Assembly (NCBI GenBank): GCA_029582165.1
Contig: CM055875.1
Location: 28,902,144 to 28,966,143, forward strand
From: Portulaca oleracea
Lineage: Eukaryota; Streptophyta; Magnoliopsida; Caryophyllales; Portulacaceae
Length of the DNA stretch: 64,000 nucleotides
Direction: 5' to 3'
A program made the translations under genes and the position numbers. Below are positions 11,052-23,300 of the stretch, one piece after another (the stretch's first letter is position 1; each line of letters opens with the position of its first letter). Under the pieces are notes generated by a model. That model saw only the letters and a list, made by a program, of their open reading frames with translations. It was not told where the DNA came from and ran no database searches.

Positions 11052-12446
11052 CAAAAAATTGCTCCGAGGTGCCATACATTCCCTAAAACTGACTACTTGG
11101 GGACCTCATTATTTTTTTTTTTACTCTTTGGGGACTAGATTGTTGTCAAAACTTACTGGTTGGCTCTTTTCCCACCAAAACAACCGGAACCAATAAAAAG
11201 TCAGAAATACCCCTTGACTATTGATTGAAAAGTTCAATTTGTCCCTTTTATTTCTCGTCAATCGGCGTTGCTCTGTTTTCTGTCCCTCCTCCGCACCAAC
11301 TCCCTCTTCTTCATCTTCTCCCTCCAAAATGCAACGTGGTCGTTGTCTTCTTCCTCACACCCACACCATCGCCGGATTCCTCAACCTCGTCTGCCGCAAT
11401 GCCTCCAAAGATTTTATGAGTAATTCCTCTTTCTCTTTTTCTCCCTCTATTTTCGTTCTCCTTATCCATCATACAGAAAAGGGAAAAAAAGTTTGATGAA
11501 TGAAGTTGATAGAAATCACAGGTCCAATCCAACCCAGCTACAGCTCAGTGTTTCCATTTTAACATTTACGTTCATTTTATTACTGGAATGCATTTTCAGA
11601 TTCTTTGTTTCTAGTTTTGTTAATGTGATTATTGATTCATCATTTGAGTTAATTTGGAATCCCTTCTATTTTCGTTTTATCGAGTAGGAGCCGATGTTAA
11701 AACTCATCCGGATAGATACCTCTTGATTTCTACTAGTGGAGGATTAAATCCATTCACACTTTCATTTCAACACCCTCGCCAAATTCGTCACCAATTCAAC
11801 TCAAACTGATGAATTGACATAAGATAACAAATTTTGAAATTGGAAATTAAAAATCTAATTTGAGGGGTTTTAGGGTTCACCTTGAACAGGAGAGAGGAAG
11901 AGCTGGTGCAGATAGACAGCGGTGAGGAAGGTGGCGACGACGGTCGCCTTGGTGGCGGCTGCTGCTGCGGGTGTCGTTGGTTGCCAGAAAGAGGCGACAG
12001 GGATAAAAAAAAGGGGAGCTCGTGGGTGATGTAGCAGAAGAAGATAAAGAGGGAACAAAAACAAAGTGGTGAAAGTGTCGGTGGCGGTGTCGCGGTGGTC
12101 TTCTGTGGCAGCCGATGGCGACAACTGCTGGCGCGCCAAGCGATCGACGGGAGGCAAGGGCACACCCACGGGAAGGAGAAGCAGAGAGATGGGGTTTGAG
12201 AGAAAAAGAAAGGGAGGAGAGAGAAAAAAAATTGGAGCCAAATAGGGGTATTTTTGTCAATCCATCTATCTAAATCCATTTTATATTGACTCCGGCTGAA
12301 TTCACCGGATTTTCGTAACTTTTAATCGGAAAAGACCCAACCAGCAAGTTTTGACAACAATATAGTCCCCAAAGAGTAAAAAAAAATAATGAGGTCCCCA
12401 AGTGGTCAGTTTTAGAGAATGTTGGCATCTCCGGAACAACTTTTTG
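11052..12446. mobile_element. 1.4-kb TIR element with 10-bp TSD (MULE-like, possible Pack-MULE)
   Basis: The ends are long inverted repeats of about 120 bp: 11052-11172 reads outward-in as the reverse complement of about 12326-12446, sharing gaccacttggggacctcatt and ttgttgtcaaaactt with few mismatches. The 10-mer cacttatatc flanks it on both sides (11042-11051 and 12447-12456), a perfect target-site duplication. Long TIRs with a 9-11 bp TSD fit the Mutator superfamily. There is no transposase ORF. The interior contains two GC-rich gene-like stretches, near 11250-11410 on + and 11877-12200 on -, the latter ending in a splice-donor-like TTCAAGGTGAACCCT on the - strand. Capture of host-gene 5' ends is inferred. 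Confidence 0.82.
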
Positions 12447-12456
12447 CACTTATATC

Positions 12457-13220
12457 AACAAATTTTTTATTTTTTTTTGACAACACCTCAAAAGGTTTTG
12501 GGATCATATTATTTGAATTACTTCGGTTTTCTTGTAAATTTTGAGTCAAATAATCAAATACGAGCTTGAATAGGTATATAAAGTTTATTTTTTAATCCAA
12601 CGCATAAAAATAAATATAAAAAGGTTAGATTAATTTGAGCTGTTATCACTGAGACATTAACCCATAGATCAATTGATATTTTGTACTTTTGGTCCAAGTA
12701 AACTAATATTTTGAAAAGTTGAATCGATTAGGGCCCTCTTTTTTAGTTGGGCTAAACGGAACAAACCTAATTTAACTTAATTTAATTTAATTTATCTTTA
12801 CATAATTTAACTTAACCCAATTACCTAAAAAAACACCTAAATAAAAAACAATCTTTTAAATCAAAAGAAATTTAAATGATATTATTTTAATCTCAAATAA
12901 ATCCACTTTTTTCAACATTTATAATTTTTTTACTTATTTTTCCCAAATATTCAAATTTTATTAATAAAATATTTCCACTCAACAACTAACTTAACTCAAA
13001 CTTATCCTATCATTTCATATCCTTAACTTATTCTAACTTAACTAACCTAACTTGAACCGTGACGAAAAATAGAGCCTAGCTTAAACTTATTTGAATATAA
13101 TCCAATCCTACTTTTACTCAAGCCAAAATTGACATAAAATCATAACCAAAACCAATGCAATATATTGACCCTCCGCTTCAAATCCACTTCACCCAAAGTA
13201 GATCTAAATTAAATGATCGA
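12457..13220. mobile_element. AT-rich flank with a candidate hAT-like MITE (12730-13077)
   Basis: 12457-12729 is plain AT-rich intergenic DNA. 12730-13077 begins tagggccctcttttt and ends with a loosely complementary gacgaaaaatagagccta. Its interior is filled with ACTTAA/TAACTTAAC words, as in many short plant MITEs. No clear TSD was seen, so the boundaries are tentative. 13078-13220 shows nothing specific. Confidence 0.35.
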
Positions 13221-13580
13221 AAATGATAAACATCTTGCTGCAAGATGGTTGTTAATCATGTTGCATTTCAACTAAATCACTTATAAATATAAATATATTT
13301 AAATCATTATAAAATTATGTTTCATTACTTTGAGGGTTATTACAACTTATAAACAATATAAAAATAATTATTTATTAGTATTTTTTCATAAATATAAAAC
13401 TATGCATAAAATACACATTTTCAAATATGATTGATAAAATTAGGCTATTATTTATGTTTTTTGACCTTGTTAATAAGTATTATACTCTCATAGTTGATAA
13501 ATATATATAATTATTAGAGAAAATATTATTAAAAATTACAAAATATGAACAATTCAACATGATTATTAGTGATCTTGAAG
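13221..13580 (+). mobile_element. MITE copy 1, upstream of PPD7
   Basis: About 355 bp of AT-rich sequence whose reverse complement recurs at 14878-15226 with roughly 85-90% identity by eye, including ttaggctattatttat, cttataaataatataaaaat and ttataatgatttaaatat (read on the opposite strand). Short CATCTTG/CAAGATG words occur at both ends of each copy and suggest terminal inverted repeats. It ends about 235 bp before the PPD7 start codon, so it lies in the promoter or leader. Confidence 0.7.
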
Positions 13581-13815
13581 TGAGATGTGTATCATTGTCC
13601 ATAACAAACAAATGAGAGCCACCCGAAGTGGACAACGTTATCTTGTTCCGTACCCACTGCAACAATCAATCTCCATAACCATACCATTTATAAGCAACAA
13701 CCCCCTACTTATCCACCCTTTTCCACCACTTTCATACTCCACAAACATTTCCAATATATATGTTTAAACGAGTTGGATAGTTGATTATTTTAGAGCACAT
13801 TTTTTGAAAAGAAGA

Positions 13816-16800
13816 ATGGCATTCCAACAGCAGTGCTACTACCTTGCGACATCAAGAACACCGAGAGTATTGGTGGCTCAGTCTTCTGGCGGTGGCAAGG
13901 AGAACGGAACCGGATTCACAAGCTCGCCATCGCCGGCTCAGCAATTCACGCCGCTAGCATCAACGTTCCAAAGACGACTTTTCCTTGGGGTTGGTTCGGC
14001 CTCTGTGGTGGCCATTGGTGCTAACTTTTGTGGGATCACAAGCTTCCTCCTTGGACTCTCCCCTGATGCTGCTACAAGTCTCAAACTCGACGTTATTTAT
14101 CCTGTCCGAGGCTACTTTCGCTATATTCAACCAGATGATGGGTTTGGTTAGTAACTTCCATCATCTCTAACATGAATTACAGTTTTGTTTTGCAAACAGT
14201 ATAAATGAATGGTGCATGAATGCATGTTTTGTGAACAAACCAAATGCAGAGTTTATATACCCAGAAGCATGGGTTGCAGACCAGACAGTATTCTTCCGAG
14301 CGGCGGAGAAAGCCGAATTAGAGAGATCACTTGATCCACCTCCACTTAGCTCCGGTAGCCGGAGAAAAAGGAATGTGAATGAACCAGTCATTGCTTTCGG
14401 TCCTCCCGGCTCAACTGGTGAGCTCAATGTTAGCGTCATTGTCTCGCCTGTTCCCCTTGATTTCAGGTAATTAATCAAGTTTGATTTGCATCACATTTTT
14501 AAACTTGGCATAGCATACACATTTTGAGAACATAATAAAAGGGGGAAAATTGAGAAATATTTCATCCGTGTTGTGACAAAAGTGACGGTTTTTGCCAATT
14601 TAGGGCCTAGAGTTGCTGATTCTTTGGCTTTTGATATTGATGGTAATCGAATGAGATCAGAGTAAATGTGAAAATTTTGAAGCCATCAAATTATGTAGAT
14701 AGCCGTCTATCAAAGTCTCATGAGTCAAGCAATAGGTGCCATAGAGATAATCCCAAAGATAGTATTTGTTAAATGGCCCATAAGTTAGTGAAAATTTAAA
14801 TTTTGGTGGGGGCTTGAAAGCTCTAAAACAAAGATGCACTTACAAATATTATTAAAAAGGACAATCATACCCGTCTTGTTTCAAGATGACATCTTGAATT
14901 GTCCATATTTCACTTTTTTGTAATTTTTAATAATATTTTGTCTAATAATTATATATATTTATCAACTGTAAGAGTATATAACTCATTAATAAGGTTAAAA
15001 ATATAAATAATAGCCTAATTTATCAATCATATTAAAAAATATATATTTTATGCATAGTTTTATATTTATGAAAAATATTAATAAATAATTATTTTTATAT
15101 TATTTATAAGTTGTAATAACCCTCCAAGTAATGAAACATAACTTTATAATGATTTAAATATACTTACATTTAATTTTATAAGTGATTGAGATGAAATGCA
15201 AGATGGTTATTATGTTTATCATTTTTGTATTGAAAAAAATGTTGGTGTTTGAGAAACAGGTGTAACTTCTGTTAACTATTGTTTTCCTCGTTTTCTCTAT
15301 GTTGTTTTAGTAGTAATTAAAAGTTAACCGAAAGTTGAGAAAATGAATTTGGAAGGTTCAAAACCAAACTCCCGCCTATGAATAAATGTTTTAGAAACTA
15401 TTTTGCTTCCACCAAGACTTGAATCTTGGACGAGGGTGTAAAAATTGAGACTAATTACCATTTAACTACCACTTCTTTAATAATATAAATGTTAAATTAA
15501 AAAATAAATAACAAATTCATGCATATAGGTAACAAATATTAATACACAATTAAATGAATATTCATTAGCTTTTTGCAAAAAATATTCAGTGGTTAATCTT
15601 TCTTCCACCAAATTAACTATTATAATATGCCAATCTCAATATACAAAATAGATTAAACTAAATTTAAGAAATATTAAAGTGTAATTCTCCCATATAAATT
15701 TATATTATTGTTTTATATTTTCTTTAATAATTGTAAAAAGAAAATGAAATTGTAATTAACAGTACAATAATAAAATTGTAAATTAATAATTATATAAGTG
15801 ATATAGGCATCATATGGAATTAAACTGAACATAAAAACAAAGTATCGAAATTGGTCTCAATGTATACGATAAAAGATTGAGAATTTGATATCATTATGGT
15901 AATTTACAACAAGTAAATTGTATGTCTTATTAGAAAAAAAGGGTGCATAAATTACATATATAATCACCACGAAATACATAAATTGTAAGTTCATAAAAAA
16001 AATTAGACCCTAAATTCTTGATTTATTCTCTTAAGTGAATTATACAAAACTAATAATACGTAAATATTAATTTATTATTAATACGCAATTAGAATAATAT
16101 TCATCATCTTTTTATAAAAATATATGCATTAGTTAACCTTTTTTTCTACCAAATTTACTATTATAATATTCCAATCCCAATATAAAAAAATATACTAACT
16201 AAAGTAAAGTCTAAGAGTTATTAAATTGTAAAGCTTCCAAAGAGAATCGATATTATTGTTCTCTATTTTCTTTAATAATTGTAAACAAAAAAATTATTAA
16301 CATTAATAATTAGTTCTAAATTTGTGATTATTAGTCATTGACTATGAAATAGTAATGTCTTATAATTTCTCTAACATTTTATATTTTAGTTATTTTAATA
16401 AAAAGACTTATATTTATTTAATGAGAATAAGTTTCCAACGATAGTTTTATTATCTTAATCATTATTCCTATGTTTATTCAAATTGACTGATAAAAAAATT
16501 ACTATTGTTATGTATTATAAATAATTAAGACAATATTGAAAAACGATAGATTTTTGCATACTTCACTACTATATTCTCTAAATTATTTTTAAGGACAATT
16601 TGTACAAAGAAAATACAAAGATGATAAGAGTATGTACAATTGTATAATTTTTTAAATTCTAATTATTATTTGAATTGATAATTGTTATGGATATACAACG
16701 CTGATTGAGAATAAAAGCTAAAAAAAGGAGAAAGTTTGTCATTTACTCTAGTAATTAAAAAGTTTTTGGTTTTGTATCCAATTTTCTTGGCAGGATAGAA

Positions 16801-17106
16801 GCATTTGGAACACCACAGGAAGTAGGAGAATCTGTAATTAGAAGCATTACAGGATCTAGCCGGGGGCCAGATGTGAAGGCCTTTTTGCTAAAATCGGACC
16901 TTCGAGAGGACTCAATAAGAAAAGTGAATTATTATGAGCTAGAATTCAAGGTGGAAAGCCCCTCCTTTCAACGCCACAATGTGGCTGTTTGTTGTGCCCG
17001 AAAGGGAAGGTTATACACACTCAATGCTCAGGCCCCAGAGTCCATGTGGGATAAAGTGAAACAAGACTTCTACAAAGTTGCCAATTCTTTTAGTCTCACT
17101 TCGTGA
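13816..17106 (+). CDS. PPD7: PsbP-domain protein of the thylakoid lumen (PPD7-like)
   Basis: Three exons, 13816-14146, 14250-14466 and 16794-17106, with GT-AG introns in phases 1 and 2; predicted 286 residues. The ATG at 13816 follows an in-frame leader with no other Met. Residues 1-50 are Ser/Gln-rich, as in a chloroplast transit peptide. FQRRLFLGVG (51-60) followed by a hydrophobic stretch to about 70 is a twin-arginine lumen signal. The PsbP fold begins at about 94 (VIYPVRGYFRYIQPDDGF) and continues through EFIYPEAWVADQTVFF in exon 2 to YTLNAQAPESMWDKVKQDF and a short tail in exon 3. PsbP-family proteins support photosystem assembly or function in the lumen; the specific role of PPD7 is not evident from sequence. 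The assignment rests on similarity and on the neighbouring ACBP4-like gene, which matches my recollection of Arabidopsis order. Intron 2 is 2.3 kb and carries MITE and duplicated sequence. Confidence 0.92.
14878..15226 (-). mobile_element. MITE copy 2, in PPD7 intron 2
   Basis: Reverse-complement copy of the 13221-13580 MITE. The outer ends tcaagatgacatcttga and gtttatcatttt correspond to the opposite ends of copy 1. It sits about 410 bp inside intron 2, so both it and copy 1 could be brought together in a read-through transcript or as DNA. Confidence 0.72.
15535..16312 (+). repeat. Direct duplication (about 240 bp, period about 539) in PPD7 intron 2
   Basis: 15535-15795 and about 16074-16312 share an ordered series of words: taatac.caatta near the left, actattataatat.ccaat in the middle, then attattgttntatattttctttaataattgtaaa. 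Identity is moderate with small indels. There are no clear TG...CA ends, so an LTR/TRIM origin is possible but unproven. Both units are non-coding. Confidence 0.55.
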
Positions 17107-18059
17107 TTCATGCAAAAGTTACCCCTCCCCCTAGATGTACTATTTCATTGGTAATTGAGATTATTTCAAGAGTATAAAATGATACTAAGTATGTCTAATA
17201 AGCTTCAGACATATTTAAGGATTAACATGAGTAGTCAACACATTTGTGTTGATAAACATGTACAAAGTCAGAAACAACACGAGTGGTGTTGGCACCCAGA
17301 AACTAAGTAAAGCTAGAATAGGCCCAACAACTATATTTCTAATATAGATTAAAGGTTGATTTATCTGAGCGTACTGGCAATTATTTAATGCTTTCCAACG
17401 GTAATTTGATATGGGTGATTATTATATAATCACATGTTACCATTTGATCTTCAACCCCAACAACTATATTTTTAATAGAGATTAAAAGTTGCCGATCAAT
17501 CCTAGGAGGGTTCCCCTATAAATAAATATGCTTCTCATTCTATTTGGGATCATCCTCTCATCTAATCATATCTTTTCTTGTCTGGACTGTAACAAAGTTT
17601 CAGTGACTAAACTAAGGTTCTACCTTAGTGTGAGAAACAAATCCTTTCTTAGTGTTCAAATGAGACTAAATATTTCTCTTTGAACATTGATGATAAAGTA
17701 AATAGTTGTTAAGGAAAGTATATTGGTCCACAACTATAGTCTTGTTCAAGTGAGTGATTCCATTGATTATATACCATCTCAAATACCCATTCCTCCAACA
17801 TTAGCATGTCAGTGTTATACTTTTTTTCACGAAGATAAGCAGCTACAACCATTAGACGTCTCTTCTCACAAGATAACGTCCAATTAAATCCTCTCTCTTA
17901 ATTTTACCAAACTCTCTAGAACTTATAGATGCCTAAGGCCTAGAGGAATTAATAGAATGACACGATCTAGCAACCCAATCCACTGTCATGTTGCTTGCTA
18001 TAAAGATGTAGTTGACGAAAACTTTATCAGAAAAAAAAAAAAGATTTTCCTTGTGTTAC
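17107..18059. other. PPD7 3' flank and possible solo LTR (about 17200-17808)
   Basis: 17107-17200 is the likely PPD7 3'UTR. 17240-17808 has LTR-like organisation: small inverted motifs (caacacgagtggtgttggca), a TATA-like tataaataaatatgc near 17517, and a possible end cctccaaca near 17808. No matching TSD was found, so this is tentative. A diverged direct repeat of about 27 bp occurs at 17327 and 17457. 17810-18059 shows nothing recognisable. Confidence 0.35.
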
Positions 18060-18142
18060 CCGTGTCGATAGCAGCGACCGATATGTATCGGACCTAATAG
18101 TCGCTAGGTTCGGTCACAGTAGCCGTTTCATGTTGTAGTGTA
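18060..18142. mobile_element. CACTA-type transposon terminus remnant
   Basis: Read on the - strand the block starts CACTACAACATG and continues with sub-terminal words of the GCGACCGAT/ATCGGTCGC type (agcgaccgatatgtatcgg; tagtcgctaggttcggtc). The CACTA start plus short inverted sub-terminal repeats is typical of En/Spm elements. The partner end was not found, so this is a fragment extending to the left on the + strand. Confidence 0.4.
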
Positions 18143-18539
18143 ACTGTTTTTATGATTGTGAGGTTGTCACCTTCGATAACGATATTTGGAAAACTGATGT
18201 TTGTAGACATCAGATTTTGTCTATAGCGTTGTAAATGATTCTTGTAAAATTATTGTATTTGTTAGATGCATAAAATAGCATAATGTGTAGCACACACCAA
18301 GCCCAAGCGCAAAACTCAATTTAAAAACAAAAAAAAAAAACAAAATCAAACTCAACTCTATCCGTAGATACCAGACTTTTTTCTAGGATGTTGTAAATAA
18401 TTTTTATAAAATTATTGTATTTATTGTTAGGAGTGTCGCAACGATATTCGATATACTTAGAGTTTAAGCCAAAATAATATAGTGATTATATGTCTTGCTG
18501 AAGACCTCCATATTTGGTTATTAAATATGTTTAATTACA
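18143..18539. other. AT-rich intergenic with a diverged direct repeat
   Basis: Two related stretches occur: 18206-18262 (agacatcagattttgtctat... ttgtaaaattattgtatttg) and 18364-18422 (agataccagacttttttcta... tataaaattattgtattt). They look like a diverged duplication about 160 bp apart. No coding potential is visible. Confidence 0.35.
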
Positions 18540-20332
18540 ACTATATTATTTGGTCCTACTGGGTCACACAAGACAGTACCCTGGAACAATGTATCTAACT
18601 GAAGAGGCTCGGGTCCCCTACTCTTCGCTCATTGCCCACGCCAAGAGGGTTGCAACCACTCGCCCGAACATGGAGGTTCAATTCCCTCTTGACTCTGGGC
18701 CCTCCAGGATCGTTTCAACCATCTTTTGGATAGGCCCCGATCCCCTCTAGAGTCTCGAGACATGTCACCAACCCCGAGGGCCTTTTGGACCCTAATACCG
18801 TGTCGGGTCGTCCCAAGGGAATGTGGTTATTTTGGCATCATGGGTCGGAATTGGACCGGATTGGGAAAGTAGTCCGAGGAAGGATGCAAAAGGGGCCAAG
18901 TTTAGGCGCCGGCTGCGCCTTCCTTTTTTCCTTCCCTTTCACCATCCAAACCCAGAAACAGACGCAGGTTGCGCCTGGTTAGGCGCTAACTGCACCAGGT
19001 CAGGCGCTAACTACGCCTCCCAGGCGCAGGCCGCGTCTCTTGCTTTTGCGGACGCTCAAAACTCTCTGGTTGAGGCGCACCTTGTGCTGGAAGAGGCACA
19101 GGTCACGCTTTTCTATGTCGCCTGACGCTGCTCGATAATTTCTAGCATTTTTCCCCTTTCTTCCTCCACCTCATACACGTGTAATGCCTTCTTGGTGGCT
19201 TTTTTGTAATTTCTCCTTCTCCCCTTCCACTCCAATGTTTATAACCATTAACATTGGTGAGGAAGAGGCATTCACTTGACTATTAATGAAGGCAAGGGTT
19301 TTCTCCCAAATTTCCTCTCTCAAATCTTATTCGTACTTTAACCTCAAATCATTATGGTGGTGTTGGCAAGTCAAATCCTTTATAGATTAGTGGTGTTAAT
19401 CTTTATCTAATCATAGTGGAGTTGCAGTTCTTGGTGGTGGAATCCACCTTTATCGAATTCCATATCTTGTGTTCAAGCTCCATTGTTAGTTTCTGAGTTC
19501 AAGATCTTCTTCTCCATCAACTCAAGCAAGCTATTCCCACCATGCCGTGCTCCATTTGGTATTAGATCCAAGGTTAGCGTTTTGGCTTGAGTTCTCGTTC
19601 TTCAAATTCTAAGTTAGGGTTCATACCCATTGTTGAATTTGTTGTTATTTTTGTGAAATTTGGGAACCTCATCCCCTGTGATTCTCCAACCGCGTTGGAG
19701 TTATTGTTATTTCTGTTGAAATTTGGGAACCCCCATCCTCTGTGCCCTCCAAGTGTATTGGAGAAGTTATTGTTGTTGTTGAAATTGTTGTTCTTGTTGA
19801 TTATTGAAGTTGTGTGGTGAAATTTGGAGTTCTTGTTGGGAGTGTTAAGGTGACCAATATGTTTGTTGAGAGTTCTTGGTTTGACTCATTAGCATGTGGG
19901 AGGGCGTGAGAGGAAGTTTAAACCCGATCCTGGGACTGGACAAACATGATGAGACCGGAGTCTGGCACGGGAGTCCTTTATTTCTGTACTGTCTTGTTTC
20001 TTAAACCTAACTGTAGGTAGGTGCTCATGTTGACCCGCATGGCCTTCTGTCTAGGGTCAGATCTGTCCCGGGGAGTCTGACTGGCTAACGCACTAACCAG
20101 CATATGGCTCGGTCTGACTTTCCGTTCTGCCAAGTGTCCTTTCTTTTTGTTGTTGTTGTTTTTTTTTGTTTCCTTCATTAAAAAAAGCCACAGTTGACAT
20201 TTTGTGGCTCTTTTTTTATATTATTGCACATTTCCCGAGATTCCAAACAAAATTGAACTAGACCTCCATCGTGTTAATCTGCATGACACTAAGCTTGACT
20301 ACACTGTGTGGATCCGCACAGCGTTGGGTTGT
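18540..20332 (+). mobile_element. LTR-retrotransposon remnant with PBS-like site and GCGC hairpin-motif cluster
   Basis: A primer-binding-site-like tggtattagatcc lies at 19557-19569 (plant initiator-Met PBS consensus TGGTATCAGAGCC). Upstream sequence has LTR features: a cluster of imperfect palindromes based on AGGCGC...GCGCCT at 18904-19110, then a TATA-like tttataaccatt near 19238. Short frames such as 18550-18750 have no recognised domain. Downstream of the PBS, 19600-20332 is a decayed leader or internal region with no detectable gag or pol. The left LTR end and any 3' LTR were not located. Confidence 0.45.
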
Positions 20333-23300
20333 TGTAACACCCCAGGTTAACCAATCCTTATATTAGAGTATTCACCTCGTAACCCAACGACGATTAGCGC
20401 AACGAATTATAAAAGAACCCAAAAGTATTACCGTCGACCAACAAAGGACTGGGCCGACCTATCACGAAGAAACACTAACCAATACAACCATCACACTTAA
20501 CAACACACAATACTCCTAATAAAAGCTTAAGCATTATACTTAACCAAAATTATATTACAGACCTTAATCACCATTAATTTTACATAGCTCATTGAAGAAA
20601 GGAAACTTTCATTACTACCATTCAAGGACACCATAAACCACAAGTAATGAAAATCTAGGTCACGACAGTAGCCAACTTTAGACAAAACTACAAGAACTGC
20701 ACTTTCTACATTCTAACCTACGTGCTTGTCCGAACTTGGCTTAGCTGACTTAGAGGTCCACCTAAAACAAAACACAAAACATTTCCGCAAATGAGTCGAA
20801 ACTCAATACGCAACCCCTACATAGTCAAATAAATTTAGGCAATTCCTTTTATTTTGCGCATTTCAATTCATTTTTAAAACAAAAGAAAAAGTAGACTAAA
20901 TAATTAATTACACAAATATGTACTGCATGATTTATATTTTGCTAGTGATTCCCTACTTGCGATCATCGAATTAAGCCTTCATATGCGCATACATGGACCG
21001 ATCGGGAGGTCTAGATAGAGTTAACCGGTTGACACTGGTCAAGTTATGACTTGGGTAGTGCACTTTTGGCACAAGTAACTTGGGTCGGGATCACATTTAT
21101 ATGTGAGAAACATATAAAACAATAAGTAATCAGATTAAATTAGTATACAAGCTTATTTGAACTCGTATAAGTGAATTTTGGATAGGGTACAAGCAATATG
21201 CGTACCTTTGCAGATAAAATATCCTGAAGACTTGAATGACTCAAGTGAAGAGCAGCAACGACCGCACAAACTATTCTTGGGATGCAAAATACAAAGCAAA
21301 TTAATTGTGGAGTTTAGGGAGTGGAAGAGTTCTCTAACTCTAAATTAAAATGAATAAACTTTAGCGAAAGGGTTTTGAAAATTTCAGGTTTTTGCAATAC
21401 TTTGTAATGATCATAACTTCTACAAACGTCAAAAAGCTTCCGATTAATGCATACGACCCCATTCTAAAAAGCTTGCGGAGTGTACTATAACTTTCATGTT
21501 GACTACTTAAGCTATTAAGATCTCCTTGATACCTTAAAATGCTCACGAACTCGTTAGAAAAACATATGTAACGGGACGCCCATATTAAATTTGTCATAAC
21601 TGGAGTTATACACATTGTACCCTGAAATTCAAATTCTGTATGGAATCTATTACCTAAGAGCTAAGACTATCAACCCACAATAGTATTTTGGTCACGGGAC
21701 ATTACGATTTTCCTAAAAACATAAAACGAGAGCCCTAAACAGAATTTGACTATTTTGGGTTTCTTTTTGCTATAGAAGGTAAATTTCACCTTAATTCAAA
21801 TTGGGAATAGGATTGGAAATAAACACACATTGACTAAAATACCCTTTTATTGATCTATGAATGTTTTAATAAATTGAAATGGATAGAAGGTCATAAATAA
21901 CACACATTTACTTCTAGAAAATCAATTACCATATGAAAAAAAATTTAAAAATTTAGTTCATAAAGATTTTAATAAAAATTAATTAAGCATCAAATATGAA
22001 TAAAAAAATTAAAAACAAGTATATAAACGTTCAAAGTATGAATAATTCAATAAATTTACATAATAGACCAATTGTTGACGGCTGCCGTAAGATTCAATAA
22101 CTCAACTAGGTTTACTAATATATTAATTATAATAAATATTTAATTAATAGAAGGAAAAGACGTAAATCCTATTGCATTAGTAATATCTAAACCAAAAGAT
22201 ACTTAATAAAAATAATATTTAATTGATATAATATAAGCAAAAGTAATACTATGTTTAGGTGACAATAGCCAACAAATTGACAATAAACGTGAGTTTTTAT
22301 TTAATATAAGAAAAAAAATAAATAAATATGAGTTTTTATTTTTTTTTAAATATGGGTAGTTCTGGCATTTAATAGTGACTAACGAATTCCCAATGTCTAT
22401 TACCACACCCCCCCATGGTAATAAATTGTTGGGAATAGACCCCTTCTATTCCCATACTCATTCCCTTCTTTTTTTTAATTACCATGAAACAAACATGGTA
22501 ATTTTATTCCTCATCCCTCTATTCCCATTCCCAACCCCAACCCCCTACTCCCTCATACCAAACGGCCCCCAAAACAAACAAGAAGCTTGGTAATTGATAA
22601 AGACATGTTAATTCTCATTCCCATTATGAATTCTCATTCCTAGTGTCATTATGAATTCCCATTCTCATTCCTATTGCATGCCAAACAGCCCCTAAGGGAT
22701 TATTTATTGATAAACACCCATGGCAGTAATCTATACCAATATACGTCAATATTAACACTCCAAAATGACATACATCACCCTAACCACCCAATTTCAATAA
22801 CCGCTACTCATACCTTCTTGATGATACACTGGTATATATGGTTCCCATGTCTACTTCTCATAAATAAACCCAATTCTATATCAATAGTTATATGCAACAA
22901 AATTTCAACAATACTTTTTCATTTCAAGGGGATAATTATGAGCCTCAAAATCAACATGCATTTCCTAATCTAGTATAATCAACTTAACCCATCGCAATAC
23001 TCATCATTTTTAACAAAAAATACATGTGTTTACTTTACCATTCTACATCATAACCTTATACAACTGGCTACCTCAACTCCATGAATTAAATTAGATTATG
23101 AATCCAAATATATGCAATTCCAAGTACTATCGCATCTATTTCAAACCTTTAAGGACATAAACTTCAACATCTTCATTATCTATCACCTCCATACAATAAC
23201 CAATACAACCCAAATTAATAATCTATCACCAGTTTACAGTTAGAAACCAAAATTAATGAAGAAACACAACAAATTTCGAATTGAAAAGTGAAATAAAAAT

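Noticed and set aside
11788..12279. Three overlapping - strand frames rich in Ser/Pro/Leu
   Set aside because: They lie inside the MULE-like element and come from a CT-rich leader-like sequence. No domain is visible; treated as possible captured leader, not a gene.
18550..19125. Frames of 65-100 codons in the LTR-like region
   Set aside because: They overlap in different frames and include the GCGC hairpin cluster; no gag or pol motif, so not called as coding.
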